A stretch of 64,000 nt of DNA. Source: Stichopus chloronotus (taxonomy: Eukaryota > Echinodermata > Holothuroidea > Aspidochirotida > Stichopodidae). The position numbers and the translations under genes are program-made. Positions 13,283 through 25,045 of this stretch are shown one piece after another. Each line of letters opens with the position of its first letter. The first letter of the stretch is position 1. The DNA lies in the NCBI GenBank assembly GCA_021234535.1, contig CM037843.1:2436820-2500819 (forward strand). The letters are read 5' to 3'. The notes beneath the pieces are model-generated. The model worked only from the letters and a program-made list of their open reading frames with translations, ran no database searches and had not been told where the DNA came from.

Positions 13283-14591
13283 GAAGGTCTATGCTATTTC
13301 ATTTGACATTCACTGACAGGCACCATGTTCCAGCATAAGGGCCCAATTGACATGGCTATCAGGGATAGCTTCGGTTATTCGTTTATTTGGGGCCCTGCAG
13401 TTGTGCTGTATCAAATGGTTATAATTTAATATTGTACAGCACCGATGGAGATGCACCAGTTAGAGTTATGAGACAACAGGTCATGAAGACAAAAGACGTA
13501 CTTGTAGGTGTGTTACAAAATGATCATTGATTACAGTGCTAAAGTGAAAATTGGAACACCATGACACAATGTTACTTACTTTGGTTTAACATTCTTGCCT
13601 AAAGGAGTGGAAAAAATGTGTCAGAGGAGACTTTTCAAATAAAAAAAAACAAAAATTGCAAAGATCGGAGTCATTGTTCACCTTTTATTCTAAAGATAAA
13701 GGTAACTGATAAGACTGTTTTGAAACAAAAACAGAAACCCCATGTAAGATACAGTATTGTCTCTAACATGACATTGAACATTTAAGGGAGAAGTAAATGA
13801 ATCAAGTTGAGATTTTGGTCAATATCAAATGAAGAATCCTCATTGGGAATCTTTCAAACTCTACAGTCATTAAAAACACAGAATTTGATGGATCCCCCCC
13901 TCCTCAGTGTTGGTATTCACAACTCACACAAAAAGATACCTTGTAGCATGATGTCTTAGAGTGAATGCCAGAGGAGGCAAATCATGAACAAGGAGGGGAT
14001 GGTACTGTATTAGAACTTTTATTTGGGGACATGCAAAGCAATTGCATACAGTAAGAGTTGGTAAGGGGTTAAGTATGTCTACAATAGGAACACTGTAATA
14101 TTCCAAGCTGGGGCCAAACTGATATGGCACAATAGCTATAGCCAATGTACAACTTGATATTAAGAGAACTGAACGTTAAATTTTTCGGATATGTGTACGA
14201 CGACTACAGTGACAATGGCATGCAATCCCAGAAGATCATGGTTTATTATTAAGTCACTTATGTGCAGCAGAACATATAGTACCATGAGATGCCAAACACT
14301 TTGTGGTAAGTGGTAGGGAACTGTCCTCATATAACCTACAGAATGCATAAATTTACCAATTGACCACAATGCAGCAACTGGCACTTGTGTGTGTGTATCC
14401 GGTGACCGTCCTTGCATACTTGCCAGCGTTTTGACTAGCTGGAACTATGTGCAGTGAATCACAGTATCTTTCAAGCAATCATAAAATGACCTTTTCATAC
14501 CTACATAGTGGACACTTCACTCAAAAATGCAGACATTAGTTAATTGTTAAAAGCTGATGGAATGAAATACTAGAAAGCCAAAAGGCTTAGT

Positions 14592-14910
14592 GATTCCTTG
14601 CCTTATGATATATATTGTAACAAACATGAATCGCCCACATGACAAGCATGAGATCCCACACAGTTACCCTACTTGAGATACCATCTTATTAAGGTCAAAA
14701 CCTTTTGAAATCTCGTGACCCAAAATGACCTTTCACCTCCACTTAAAACAATAGGGATCACCTACCCTATATGGCCATCAACATGCTCAATATGAACAAT
14801 TCACAATTTAAGTATAACATCCCTCACATTTATCACCCTTAAAATATCATGTATTCAAGGTTTTGACCTTTTGTCACCCCAAATAACCTTTGACCTACAC
14901 AAACATGAGA
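14592..14910 (+). repeat. TGACC-repeat element, 5'-end copy
   Basis: It starts with a perfect GATTCCTTGCC end and then carries two diverged TGACC units (AAAATGACCTTTCACCTCC near 14703-14721; AAATAACCTTTGACCTAC near 14880-14897). No matching right end follows here. The missing 3' part may be the array at 16086-16911. Confidence 0.6.
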
Positions 14911-15255
14911 AAACTCCCAAACGGATATGATGCTGCAGGGGAACAAATTATATTTTGTCGTGTCTAATAACTTGATAAAAAGGTAAACATGTTTATTTAA
15001 TCAAAATTATAGCACTTTATTTTGTCGAGTTACAGCTATTGGTGGCAGCTCTTTCATATTTGATTTTTTGGCATGATGCCCTTCCCAATGGCTATGAGGT
15101 CCTTGAAAATTAGCAAAAACTGATATTCCTATTAAACAAGAATCTAGCATGACTTGCAATTTTGCCTTTAGTCTACTTAAAGACACAACACACAGTACAA
15201 GTTTCCCTGGTTTGATACACAGTAGTCATTTGTTTAAAGCTTACCTGAACTACTG

Positions 15256-15604
15256 TAAAGTGAAATAGGGCGTTTAGAATACACCAACATGGCATACAAA
15301 GAAATTCGCCTTAACCATTGTTAAACCATTCAGTCTCATCAATAAATATCTGTCAAAGCTTCATCTCCTCAAAACATTATGCATGTGGTGAGTAACGGAT
15401 GCATCACTTGAATTTTAAAAGGTTTGGGTGAACAAATTATTGTTGAGCAACAAATAACTAAATTTCTGATCTGTGAGAATCTTATTCCTTGAAAATAAGG
15501 CTACTGTAATTCGTTATTTTGAATAATCTATCATTCTATGTCCACAAATAATGGTTTTAAAAATATGGTAGTTTTCTGTACAACAAACGCCCTATTTCCC
15601 TTTA
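15256..15604. mobile_element. MITE-like element with 20-bp terminal inverted repeats
   Basis: The left end TAAAGTGAAATAGGGCGTTT (15256-15275) and the reverse complement of 15585-15604 (TAAAGGGAAATAGGGCGTTT) match at 19 of 20 positions. The 349-bp interior has no open frame. Both ends begin with TA, compatible with a TA target-site duplication as in Tc1/mariner-type elements, although TA could also belong to the repeat itself. It sits in sequence that separates two parts of the TGACC family. Confidence 0.7.
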
Positions 15605-16085
15605 AGGGCTAAACAGAGACACTGTTTATACAGTAAATGGTTAAGTCCATTGAGCACCTGGCTCAACAGACTGTATGATTTATTCTGGACATTGTGGTTT
15701 CTACTGGCAGTCAACTGTGACAAATTATGTCAGATAACAGTGACCAATTTGAACAGAGGGGGGTCAGTTACAATTTGATCCATTCAATTAAGCAATCACA
15801 GTTCATGCACGCTCAAGGGTATTTGATCCAAATGATCAGTAATTTAGTTCTTTTCATAAAGCTAATAACCCGTGGTATATTTAATCAATTCCAATTTACA
15901 ATTCATGCATGCTCACATGTCCTTATGCGGATAGTGGCAAAAGGTTTGCAAAATAATAATCTTTGATACCAAATTTAATGTTGTCTTCATCTTTTCTTTA
16001 TGGTTATCGAAGAGACTATGTTGGTATGTCCTAAAAGAAGTTCTCAAATCAACAAGAGGATTCTACATCACAAGTATAAAATTCA

Positions 16086-16911
16086 CTAGAAGGACCGTTC
16101 TTTAAATATTGTAGATTCAAGTTTTTCACATTTTGACCTCCCATGACCCCAAATGACCTTTCACCTCTGCCAAAAAAAATAAGGATCATCTACTCGATAT
16201 GGGCAATCCACACGCTAACTATGAGATCTCTCACATTTACCGTTCTGGAGATATCGTGTTTACAAGCAATTTTCAAGGTATTTACCTTTTGACCTCTGGT
16301 GACCCTTGTACTCAATAAGATACACCTACCCACTTCATATGACATCTGCTCAAGCTTCTCTTCTTGAGATATCGTGTTTACATGGTTTTCACAATTTGAC
16401 CCCTGTTGACCCCAAATGACCTTTGACCTCCACTGAAAACGATAGGGTTCCTTTACTCAACATGGTGCAACTACATACTAAACATGAGATTTCTACAAGC
16501 TTCCTTTCTTGAGATATCGTGTTTACGAGGTTTTCACAATTTGACCCCTGTTGACCCCAAATGACCTTTGACCTCCACCAAAAACAATAGGGATCATCTA
16601 CTCAATAAGGGCAACCTTCATGCCAAGTATGAGATCTCTCAGAGTTACTCTTCTGGAGATATCGTGTTTACAAGCAATTTTCAAGGTATTTACCTTTTGA
16701 CCTCTAGTGACCCCAAATGACCTTTGAGCTCCACCAAAAACAATAGGGATCATCTACTCAATATGGGCAATCTACATGCCAAGTATGAGATCACTCAGAG
16801 TTACGCTTCTTGAGATATCGTGTTTACAAGCAGGCGTCACACACGCACATACACACATACACACACACGACATCACCATCGCATAGATTCCTCTGCCTTC
16901 GGCAAGGAATC
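16086..16911 (+). repeat. TGACC-repeat element, 3'-end copy with terminal hairpin
   Basis: About five units occur, with perfect TGACCTTTGACCT at 16417 and 16562 and degenerate versions near 16148, 16300 and 16717. After the last unit come GGCGTCAC, a CA-rich stretch, ACATCACCATCGCATA and a terminal hairpin at 16886-16911 (GATTCC..GCC ttc GGC..GGAATC), then AAAAATG. The end GGCAAGGAATC is the exact reverse complement of the left end of the 14592 copy. Confidence 0.85.
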
Positions 16912-18429
16912 AAAAATGAGATCTTTTAATCCCTTAAACATTAACGTGACATTGGACATCACTCCTTGCTAAGGAAGACAATTTCTTTTTTTCACATATA
17001 CAATGAATATCGTAGGATATGTTTGCTAATCACTCCTCATAATAAAAGTGACATCTCAAGACGAAATGACAATGGATGCTAAGTGAGAGATGTTAACCAC
17101 TGCTGAAGTGATATTAATGGAAAACAATATCAACAGAAGTCTCTTAAATCTCATCTTCTAAGGTGATAATGCATTCCCCATTATGAGACGTGTAAAAATC
17201 ACATTTTTTATTTATAAACTGCGTGAAATGTCACATCAATGCATCTCCAAGTGTAACACGAAAAGTTGGCAATATATAAGCTACATGGACCTCTGACGTT
17301 ACCGTACGTCTCCCTGGGTTCACTAAATTTCATGGTTCATTAAGCATCCAATCAGTGAATTTATGCTCCTACTCTCTGCACTGTCACTCGTGAAGGAAAT
17401 GTAAACACACCATGCATGATTTACAGTAGACTTGAACAGTTCTTCAAAAAAGTTGTCTGCAGCTGATTTTACATAAACATGGATCTGTGTTTTCATTACA
17501 CAGCCAACGACATTCGCCTCCTCCAAGGTGGATGAATTTTGACAAATTCATGCATACCTTACTGTACCAAAATCTTTGAAATCATAGATCGTGAATGTCT
17601 CCCAAAAGGTTCTGGTATTATTATTCACACTTTCTTGTTCACAAAATCAATTAAGTCTAGCATAAATAGACACCCCATTTCTTGCAACCACCATTGCAAA
17701 CACTGTATACTAATGCTGTACATCTTAATGCAGTAATAATTGCTGAGTGATATTTACACAGTTAGCTGGAAGATCTGCCATCGTCCATTACCTCAATTGG
17801 GATCTGAGGATAATTAATTCACAGAAAAGGGAGCTCAAGATGGCAAAACCTCACATCCAAGAATTTTATCATTCAAATAAAGTTACCTTGACAAGCAAAA
17901 ATTTGAAGACAGCTTTATTTGCAAAGTGCTCCAGGCAAAGGTACTGTAGTTTGCAGACTAGTCAGGCTGACACGATGATATCTTAATACTGATACAACAC
18001 ATACATTCCTGTTTAAGTGAGTTAAAATTACAACTAATGATTTCATAATGTGCAACTCTCCTTCCCTTGCCTCCCAGTCTATATTTAACAACATTTAATA
18101 CTTAAAGTTTCTGCAATCTCAGCTAACATTTACTACAATGAATAAATATATCATTTCAAATGCTCCTGCCACTGGCGAAGAAATGTAAAGCATTACTAAC
18201 TGCACCTAAATTGGTGTCTCCATGGAAGCATCACACTACATGGAATCAAGAGATTGGTGAAGCAAAGTTTCCTTAATAGCACTGCTAATACATAGCAAAC
18301 AGAAGAACTGTCCATAAGTGGCTCTTTCCTTGCCAAAGTATCAAAATTTGCAGTTTTGAATATGGCAGCTATATTGATCACTCTGCCAAGAGAAAAAAAT
18401 TCTCTCTGAGAAAAAAATTCTCCTTGTAA

Positions 18430-18451
18430 TTGCTGGCCAAAAGGCCAGCAA
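18430..18451. other. Perfect 9-bp hairpin
   Basis: TTGCTGGCC (18430-18438) and GGCCAGCAA (18443-18451) pair exactly around AAAA. It lies within the SNAP-25 intron and no function is apparent. Confidence 0.5.
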
Positions 18452-18649
18452 ACACAATGTCACATCTCAGTTAACTCTGCTGTTGACACATTTTAACAAG
18501 ATACCAGTAGTCCAAGCACCAATTAAACATGTCACATTAGAGAAATGCAACTTTAATGTTGCATTCATCTACTGTGGATGACTTCACATATCTGCTATGG
18601 AAATCACTATAAATTTCCAACAACCCACTGGTGTGGGTATTCACGAGTG

Positions 18650-18760
18650 TCTTCACTTACCCCTTAATTCACTAATGCCATAAGTTTGACCTTGTTCAAA
18701 GTGCATTCAAAATAAATTCTGACACAGCGGCCTCTACTGTATGCCTAGGCTTAAAGGCAA
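18650..18760 (-). repeat. Short dispersed repeat, inverted copy of 5930-6040
   Basis: Read on the minus strand this carries TAAGCCTAGGC, TGTCAGAATT, TGCACTTTGAACAAGGTCAA and GCATTAGTGAA, matching 5930-6040. It lies inside the SNAP-25 intron, about 270 bases from the coding exon. No coding potential. Confidence 0.6.
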
Positions 18761-19026
18761 GGGGTAGGTATCTCTACCATGTGAATAACACTACTTACAC
18801 ATGCTCAGACTAATTGCCAACCCCAAAGTTACAGCATATGGATAATACCTACCAGATTTATCATGCAAGCAACTTGATCTTTACCCATCATAAAAAAGAT
18901 CATTGCATACATGTGTCACTTCTTTGCAAGGAACACTAACACACATTACAAAACATTACAAAAACCAGACATGCAAGGACGTCTGTTGATCCTCAATATG
19001 TATGAACAGCTGCAAAGTACACTAAC

Positions 19027-19095
19027 CTCATCAGTGATCTCGTTAGCTTTCATCTGCAGCTCCTCAATCTCTGATCTCATGGTTGCATCGTCCAT
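19027..19095 (-). CDS. SNAP25: SNAP-25 family SNARE, first coding exon (partial gene)
   Basis: This exon encodes the N-terminal 23 residues, starting MDDATMRSEI and ending LQMKANEITDE. It matches the start of SNAP-25 (vertebrate MAEDADMRNELEEMQ..., fly ...TELEELQINAQ...ADE) just before the conserved SLESTRRM segment. SNAP-25 is a membrane-attached t-SNARE that pairs with syntaxin and synaptobrevin to drive synaptic and secretory vesicle fusion; this exon begins the first SNARE helix. The start is supported by an in-frame TAA 15 nt upstream and the context AAGATGG. The exon closes on a whole codon with donor GAG|GTTAGT, and as far as I recall the vertebrate gene has an intron at the same place. 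Codons for SLESTRRM, the acylated cysteine region and the second SNARE helix were searched for on the minus strand to the left and not found, so they probably lie beyond the window. A paralogue such as SNAP-23 cannot be excluded from 23 residues. Confidence 0.85.
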
Positions 19096-19227
19096 CTTGG
19101 ATTTTGTTTAATTCTCTGCTGCTGTCAAGTTCTCGTGATGACAAAATTAAGGTGGAGGTTATCTCCTGTTACAGGATTCCTCGAATGTTTCCTTACAATT
19201 TAGAAGGACGTACTTCTACCAAGGTTT
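19096..19227 (-). other. SNAP25: 5' UTR portion of the SNAP-25 exon with 3' splice site
   Basis: Reading the minus strand, a long pyrimidine tract (19231-19255, mostly T with TCTTCTTTCTTGG) leads to ACAG at 19228-19231, a strong acceptor. The exon would start at 19227 and give 132 nt of untranslated leader. The leader contains no ATG and has an in-frame stop 15 nt before the start codon, so 19095 is the first usable start. A weaker alternative acceptor lies closer to the ATG (the CAG in TTGACAG, near 19119). A leader split by an intron before the ATG implies at least one upstream non-coding exon at higher coordinates. Confidence 0.65.
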
Positions 19228-20373
19228 CTGTTCCAAGAAAGAAGATAAAAAAAAATAATAATTTACATCATCTGTCGCACTGAGCACCATCCTTGGATCT
19301 GTCATTGTCATTGACCAAATTGCTGAAGTAATTTACTGAAGAGGACTTTACCATGGAATGACTGGTTTCAAGTCATTGAACAAAAGATAATGGTTCATTA
19401 AAATTCAAATGTAGTTGCTTTGGGATAAGAAGAAATAATTTCTAGTGCAACCCACAAAAATGAAAAACAGCATGTTAATTGTTTCAATAAATTGCAAGAT
19501 GAATAACAACCAGAATTCAGCTCAATGTTTGCTTTTTCTGTGGAATTTATAAACATGTATTGGACCCAAGATTTTATAATGTCAGAGCATACAAAGTGCT
19601 AATTTGTAATGGATTTAATAGTTTATTTGGCATGTCTATGGGGAGGACCACTTTGTCTGTCCAAGATTTAAGTAAGTGTGTTGTCCTCCATTGTCATAGA
19701 CCCTGTTTGGCCAGATCACCTACAGCGCAAACACACACGGTGTCTCGTACATTCTCATTCACGCAAACACGGTTTCCCAGACCCTGGAAGAAGTGGTAAT
19801 ATATTCACACTTGTTCAAAGTACAACATTAGATTTTGCTACGGAAGTAGTAGCAAAAATGACAACCAATGACAAGGAGCCTTTCAGTTTGAAGTGAAACT
19901 GAAAAAAGTGGGGGTGAATGCAACATTAGGATATCCCTTAAGAAAAATTTTAAGCCATTAGAACAGTCTACTAGACATATGACAAACAAAAAAGTTAATA
20001 TGTGCATTATGCTGGTGAACACGTGAACATGTATGTCCATCAACTGTGAATATTTCAAGAGCACTCACAGTGCGTGTAACTTGTACCCCTTTGTGGAACC
20101 ATTCGGTCAAGCAAGGATGTACAGTATGTTCGTTGTGACTAGATGGCGATGGTAAAATTTATGCATTACCTAAAGCTTGCATTTATGGATATTCACTTGT
20201 ACATAATGAACTACCTTTATCCAAGGGCTATGTGAGCGAATAACAGCATACAAAACAGGTAAAGTGTAAAATGCGGGGAGCTGTATGTCAGTTGGATGGA
20301 CCTTTGGAGAAAATGTACAGGAGGGAAGAGCTGATGAAGTAAAGAGGATAACTGCATGTACTGTAACGGACTT

Positions 20374-20393
20374 TAAGGGCTGATCAGCCCTTA
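20374..20393. other. Perfect 20-bp palindrome
   Basis: TAAGGGCTGATCAGCCCTTA is its own reverse complement, with BclI-type TGATCA at the centre. An exact palindrome of this length is not expected by chance in 64 kb of random sequence (order 0.06). It could be a protein dimer site or the fused ends of a small inverted repeat. Confidence 0.7.
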
Positions 20394-23300
20394 GCAAGGG
20401 CCACCGTTGTTGTTAAAGAAAACATTTTTCAAGGATGTCCCAATTTGACTGGGATGCCCGGATCAATTCGAAGCATCACAACAAATTTGCTTTGTAAACT
20501 TCTGCCCAATTACAAATTGATGTGTAGCTGAGGTCTAGTTAATTGTAGGAGGGCCACATTTTTTTTTTTAATGTAGCAGTTTTATAGAGCAGACTTTGTC
20601 ACTTTTGTCCATCTTAATTCAGGCTATGTAGACTTTAGATTCCACTTCTCTTGTAATCCTCAAAGTTCTCTTGTGACTGGTATTAATTGTGAAAAATTTT
20701 GCAAACTTTCACACGTAGACAACTCCATGTAAAAACATACATAAACATAATTATATCATACAATTCCCAAAGTGATCACAAAGTATGCTTAGTTTCTTGC
20801 CTAAGGGGAGGGTGTATTGTAGGCGCATGGAGGTATGGCAGAGATGGAGTTCAAGCAAACCCTTTAATGTTCATCCTATCATTCTGCTCCTCATTTTCAC
20901 CACATACCCCCAATAGATCTCTGTAAGAGCTCTGTGATAAGAGGGAGTTCAGGAGCCGATATACAGCAAGGAGCAGTTACAGGGTGTATGGCAGGTGGCA
21001 GTCCATAGAAAGTTGACTCAATAATTATTAGAGGTGTAAAAATTGTATTAGACTGGCATATGTATCATGATGGTCCTATTTATCCTTTAACAAAGAGAAG
21101 GACTGATGCATTTGATTAAATGTTGCAGCTATGCAAAGAGAAATATATATCCTGGCAATTAAACTTAGAGAATACTGCTGAACAATGTTGCCTTTGGTAA
21201 GGGCATTAACTATCAACAATGTCGTGATCTCCTCCTCCATTGTGCGTAGTAATCAGAAAACACTAAATCAATGACACATTTATATCCTTCCTCCGGCATA
21301 GTAAATTAATGCAGTCTCAAGGAACGAGACAGTGTACAGTAGAGCATTATAAGTTCCACTGCTGAGATGAATTGCATTGCCTTGGGTGTTTGGGTACATA
21401 TATGTAGAGTAACAATTCACACAGACCAAAAGAGTCACATAGGTAAGATCACCCATTTCTGTCTTGTTTTGTAAAAATACCTCTATGATGATAAATTTGA
21501 CATCTACATTTAAAAAAAAAATGAAACTCGTACAGTAAAGAAATTTGGACGAAACGAAATGATTTAACAAAATAAATGCCAACAGATTTCACACTGATTC
21601 TTGCTTGGCATTAACTTTCCATTACAAAGTTGCAATAAACTCCACCCACGTTATGGATATTAAAAAAGACAGGTTGTTAGATATAAGACAATTTTCTGAA
21701 ATTCTACCTTAACACTGGTTGTCAGCCCGTTTTGCTTGTGCACGCGTATATTGCATAGTTATGTTTTATACCAGCACCACACACAGGAGGACCAACTGTG
21801 AATCCATTCATTTTTAGCACTTTTCACAAATCAACATCACATCAGAAATTGGTTGAGTTTGAAACAGTGGCTGCATGTGACTGATATCAAAGAAGTGTTT
21901 ATGGTCATCTGACAATTTGCTTGAGATTACCTTAATTTCTCACTAATGAATGTTCATTAACAGGCAAAAGAGCATGTTGAATGTCTTACTTTTATACTTG
22001 GTGTCAGTATGATCGTATTGCAAACTGCACGAACACAGCGAAATGATGTAAAATAAGTGTTTCAACACAAAATCACAAATTGCTGCTTTAAGGAAAATCT
22101 CAAGGTTAAATTGTCATTTTTGTTTACTAAGAGATGACTAGATCAAGATTATTAAGTCAATTTTTGTCCTGGTATTAGATCAGTCTGAGTTAGAGCTGGA
22201 TTATGAAGGTTGCCAGTGCTCTTGGCACACTACACTAGAGTATAGTTGTGTTGAGAGAGGTAAGAGAGAAGTAGATTTAATATGTCAGTTACTGTTGGTA
22301 ATCCATCCAGGATAATTTATTCAGAGCTTGTTTGGTGGGGGGAGACTAAACAGAATTATCTTCCTATAATTACAAGACTTAATTTTCTAGGGTTTGGAAG
22401 AGGAAAGTTTGAAGGAGGCTAACGAAGAAAATGACAGCAGCAATAAAGACAAATGGAGCAGACGATTTCTAGTGTCTCCTAAAATGTCAAACACATTCGC
22501 ATCAGGACTTGATTTCAGTTTGAGAAATTAATGGCTGACCTTGATTGCCTCAGTCACAGAATATTATTTGCCTTAACTCCAACAGCACATAACACTTGGC
22601 AAGATTGCAGTATAATGACACTGACAGCTCTCCAACCATGTCACTATAAGTGTCATGGGGTTAGCTAAGGTGAGAAGTTTACCTTTTTCTTCTGCAGAAA
22701 AGTCACGGCAAAACAATTGGAACTGTGTGTACACACTCAATGCCCTCATTGCATTAGTTGCCTTTAAACCTAGACACCGTGAAATCATTACGAAGAGCAC
22801 GGTGGGATAAACAAAGATTTTATCCATCCTAGTGGTTCTGAGATGATCCGAACTAGACAATATCTCCAGGTCTTGATTGGAATATGTACTCCCTTTGTGC
22901 AACTATTTTTGGCTTCTTTAAATTTCAGTTAAGGGTTCGTCATCTTCAGAACCTTTATCGTAGTGAAACGTAAGAAGAGAAAATGCTGTCATTAAGAGCA
23001 GCTTCAAATTCAAATTCTGAGTCCCACTATTGATTTCCAAAAGGCGACAGTTTTGGTAAATCTTATTGCAACATTATTAAACGTTACCCTGGTTTGCTGC
23101 TAGGAACAGTCTTGTACCTTGCCTTGCAGCAGCCTTCCTTGGGATATCGATTTACGTCATTATTCTGAATTCCATCCTACCCCGACAGGCGGAAAGGTCA
23201 AATGGATGAGAACAAGCAGAAATGTCATTACGAGATATTTGGTGAACTGATGTACTTGCATGCATGGTACTGCAAACACTGGAGGGTCTTGATAAAAATA

Positions 23301-23829
23301 AATGCAGCAATGGATCAAGTCAGATGGATATAATCTCTGAATATTACCAAATGGAAAAGAATTTGCTTTCAAGTGGAAGAAGAAGCTGTAAAAGGGTTTG
23401 CCAGTTGCATAAATCTAGAACTTAATTATAGATACAAGGAGTCGACTCTCCGACATGCTGGGCCTCTTTCACCAATATTCAAAATGTCTTCTATATGAAA
23501 ACAGTTCCTGCATGATACAGTATGATGTGCATACATACTCTTACTGTATGAGAATTGTTCACAGTTTTCCAATACTTGATCCATTTCTACTGTGCTCTGC
23601 AGATGGTACATCTGCGTGTCATGGACACAAGGTTCTGTCTCTGGACACACAGTTTATTAGCTAGGCTTCCTCCCCTGCATCCCTAGATGTAACCTGGGAT
23701 GCACAGAAATTTGGCCCTCAGCTATCAAATCCATATTCCTGGTCCCAAAAAATCCTATGCGCTGATGAACTGGACTTCCTTTTTGAAAGTTCTGGCTTCC
23801 ATTTTAGGTTTTATTAATTCCTTGGATAT

Positions 23830-25045
23830 TCCCCTATACAAAGTGCACAGCGATAAGTTCATTCCTATAGCCAGATGATGTGTCTAATCCCTTAATTACT
23901 GCTTTGGATTTAGGACATAATCCATGTAAATAATTAAAACACCATCAGCTCCTTTGATCAATGCTAGGGCCTCTGATTTTGGGCCAAACACAAATCTGTT
24001 TTCAACTGATTACCGCCAATTCTTTTCTGTTGTCAAGGATTCTGATTGACGTAGTATGCTGTAGCAAGTTACAAAATCTATCAATTTGATGTTTTGCCAA
24101 GTCTCTTTTACAGTCAGTCTCCCAGTAGAATGTGTGCCAGGTGAAAACATAAAAGTTCGATCAAAACAAATTTGTTGATATTGCTTCAAAACTAAAATGT
24201 TCCATGAAACATTGCACATGTCACCTAAAGCAAACTGCATTACATTCATTTTTGATGTTGAAATGTTCCAAAAAGTCTTGTGAAAATAAAAAGGTAAGAT
24301 TATGTGCAGCCTTCCAAAATTATAAGCAATGATATTCTAACATAGTTGGTGTATAGCAAAAAGCATTACCACCTCTGTGACTCACATTTCGGTATTGCAG
24401 GGAACAAATGGCTTTCTGTAAGTTGAGAGTATTGGAGTTTTTTCACAAAACATTCTTTGTTTTGTTCATCGATCACAGTCACTTAAAAATGTTTAGATTA
24501 AATTTTGAAGTTACAGAATGTTGGCTCTGTGAAGGGTTTGGATCATAGAAATATATGTTCACATTTGTATCTTTATGGGTTGTGATATGTCCGCCGTCAC
24601 TGTAGATGGTTTCCATGAACAGGCCTAGCTTATGTGTTTTAATTGACATTGAAAATAGTAAAGGAAATATACATAGAATCACCTGGAAGCATTTGCTATT
24701 GTTGTTTTCTTTTTTGACATAACTTGAAAAATATTATGATTAAAAAAATATGGGTGTTCATTTATAGGAATAGTAATTTACTTGGGATATGGTAAGGACT
24801 GAATGGGGATGGAGCATTTGGGATACATGTTGGAAGGATTTATTTACCAGTTATTTTCGACCTAGCCATTTGGAAAACCACATGTGTTATAACTGACAAA
24901 CTGTTTACATAAGAGTAATCCCTAAGTAAAAGTCAGAGAATGGCATGCCAAAATATTATATTTTGTAAAAGTTCAAACGGTATACGGATGTTTATTTGGA
25001 CCTTTTAAATGTTTAGCAAATTAAATGGTATCTGACAGCACTAAA
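23830..25045. repeat. Long dispersed repeat, copy A (pairs with 53205-55250)
   Basis: This 1.2-kb segment is colinear with 53205-55250. Shared blocks include CTAATCC...ATTA, ATGTAAATAA, GTTCGATCA.AACAAA, ATATTGCTTCAAAA, TTGAAATGT.C, AAA.TTTTGTGAAAA, ATTTC.GTATT.CAGG, CACTTAAAAATGTTTAGATTA, GTGAAGGGTTT, GATATGTCCGC, TTAATTGACA, AGGAATAGTAATTTACTT, GCATTTGGGATACA and AAGTAAAAGTCAG. No terminal repeats and no transposase-like frame were seen. Its class is unknown. Confidence 0.8.

Larger units (their letters stand above)
1..19026 (-). other. SNAP25: SNAP-25 intron after first coding exon (left end outside window)
   Basis: This block begins, on the minus strand, at donor GTTAGT (19026 downward) and runs off the left edge, giving at least 19 kb of intron. 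It is AT-rich with stops in all frames. No exon with SNAP-25 similarity and no other coding exon was recognised. It contains repeats listed separately at 745-1090, 5930-6040, 9663-12208, 14592-14910, 15256-15604, 16086-16911 and 18650-18760. The intervals 1091-5929, 6041-9662, 12216-14591 and 16918-18649 otherwise show only homopolymer tracts and short hairpins. Confidence 0.6.

Noticed and set aside
1..19026. Search for further SNAP-25 exons (SLESTRRM, DEQGEQL, EEGMDQIN, MAIDMGNEI) on the minus strand
   Set aside because: Candidate strings such as ATCCTCTTCT near 1300 do not continue in frame; nothing matched well enough to report.
23426..23650. Minus-strand frame with GTCGACTC resembling a coded EST motif
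   Set aside because: The frame reads through unrelated sequence, and the position is upstream of the first coding exon, so it cannot be a later SNAP-25 exon.
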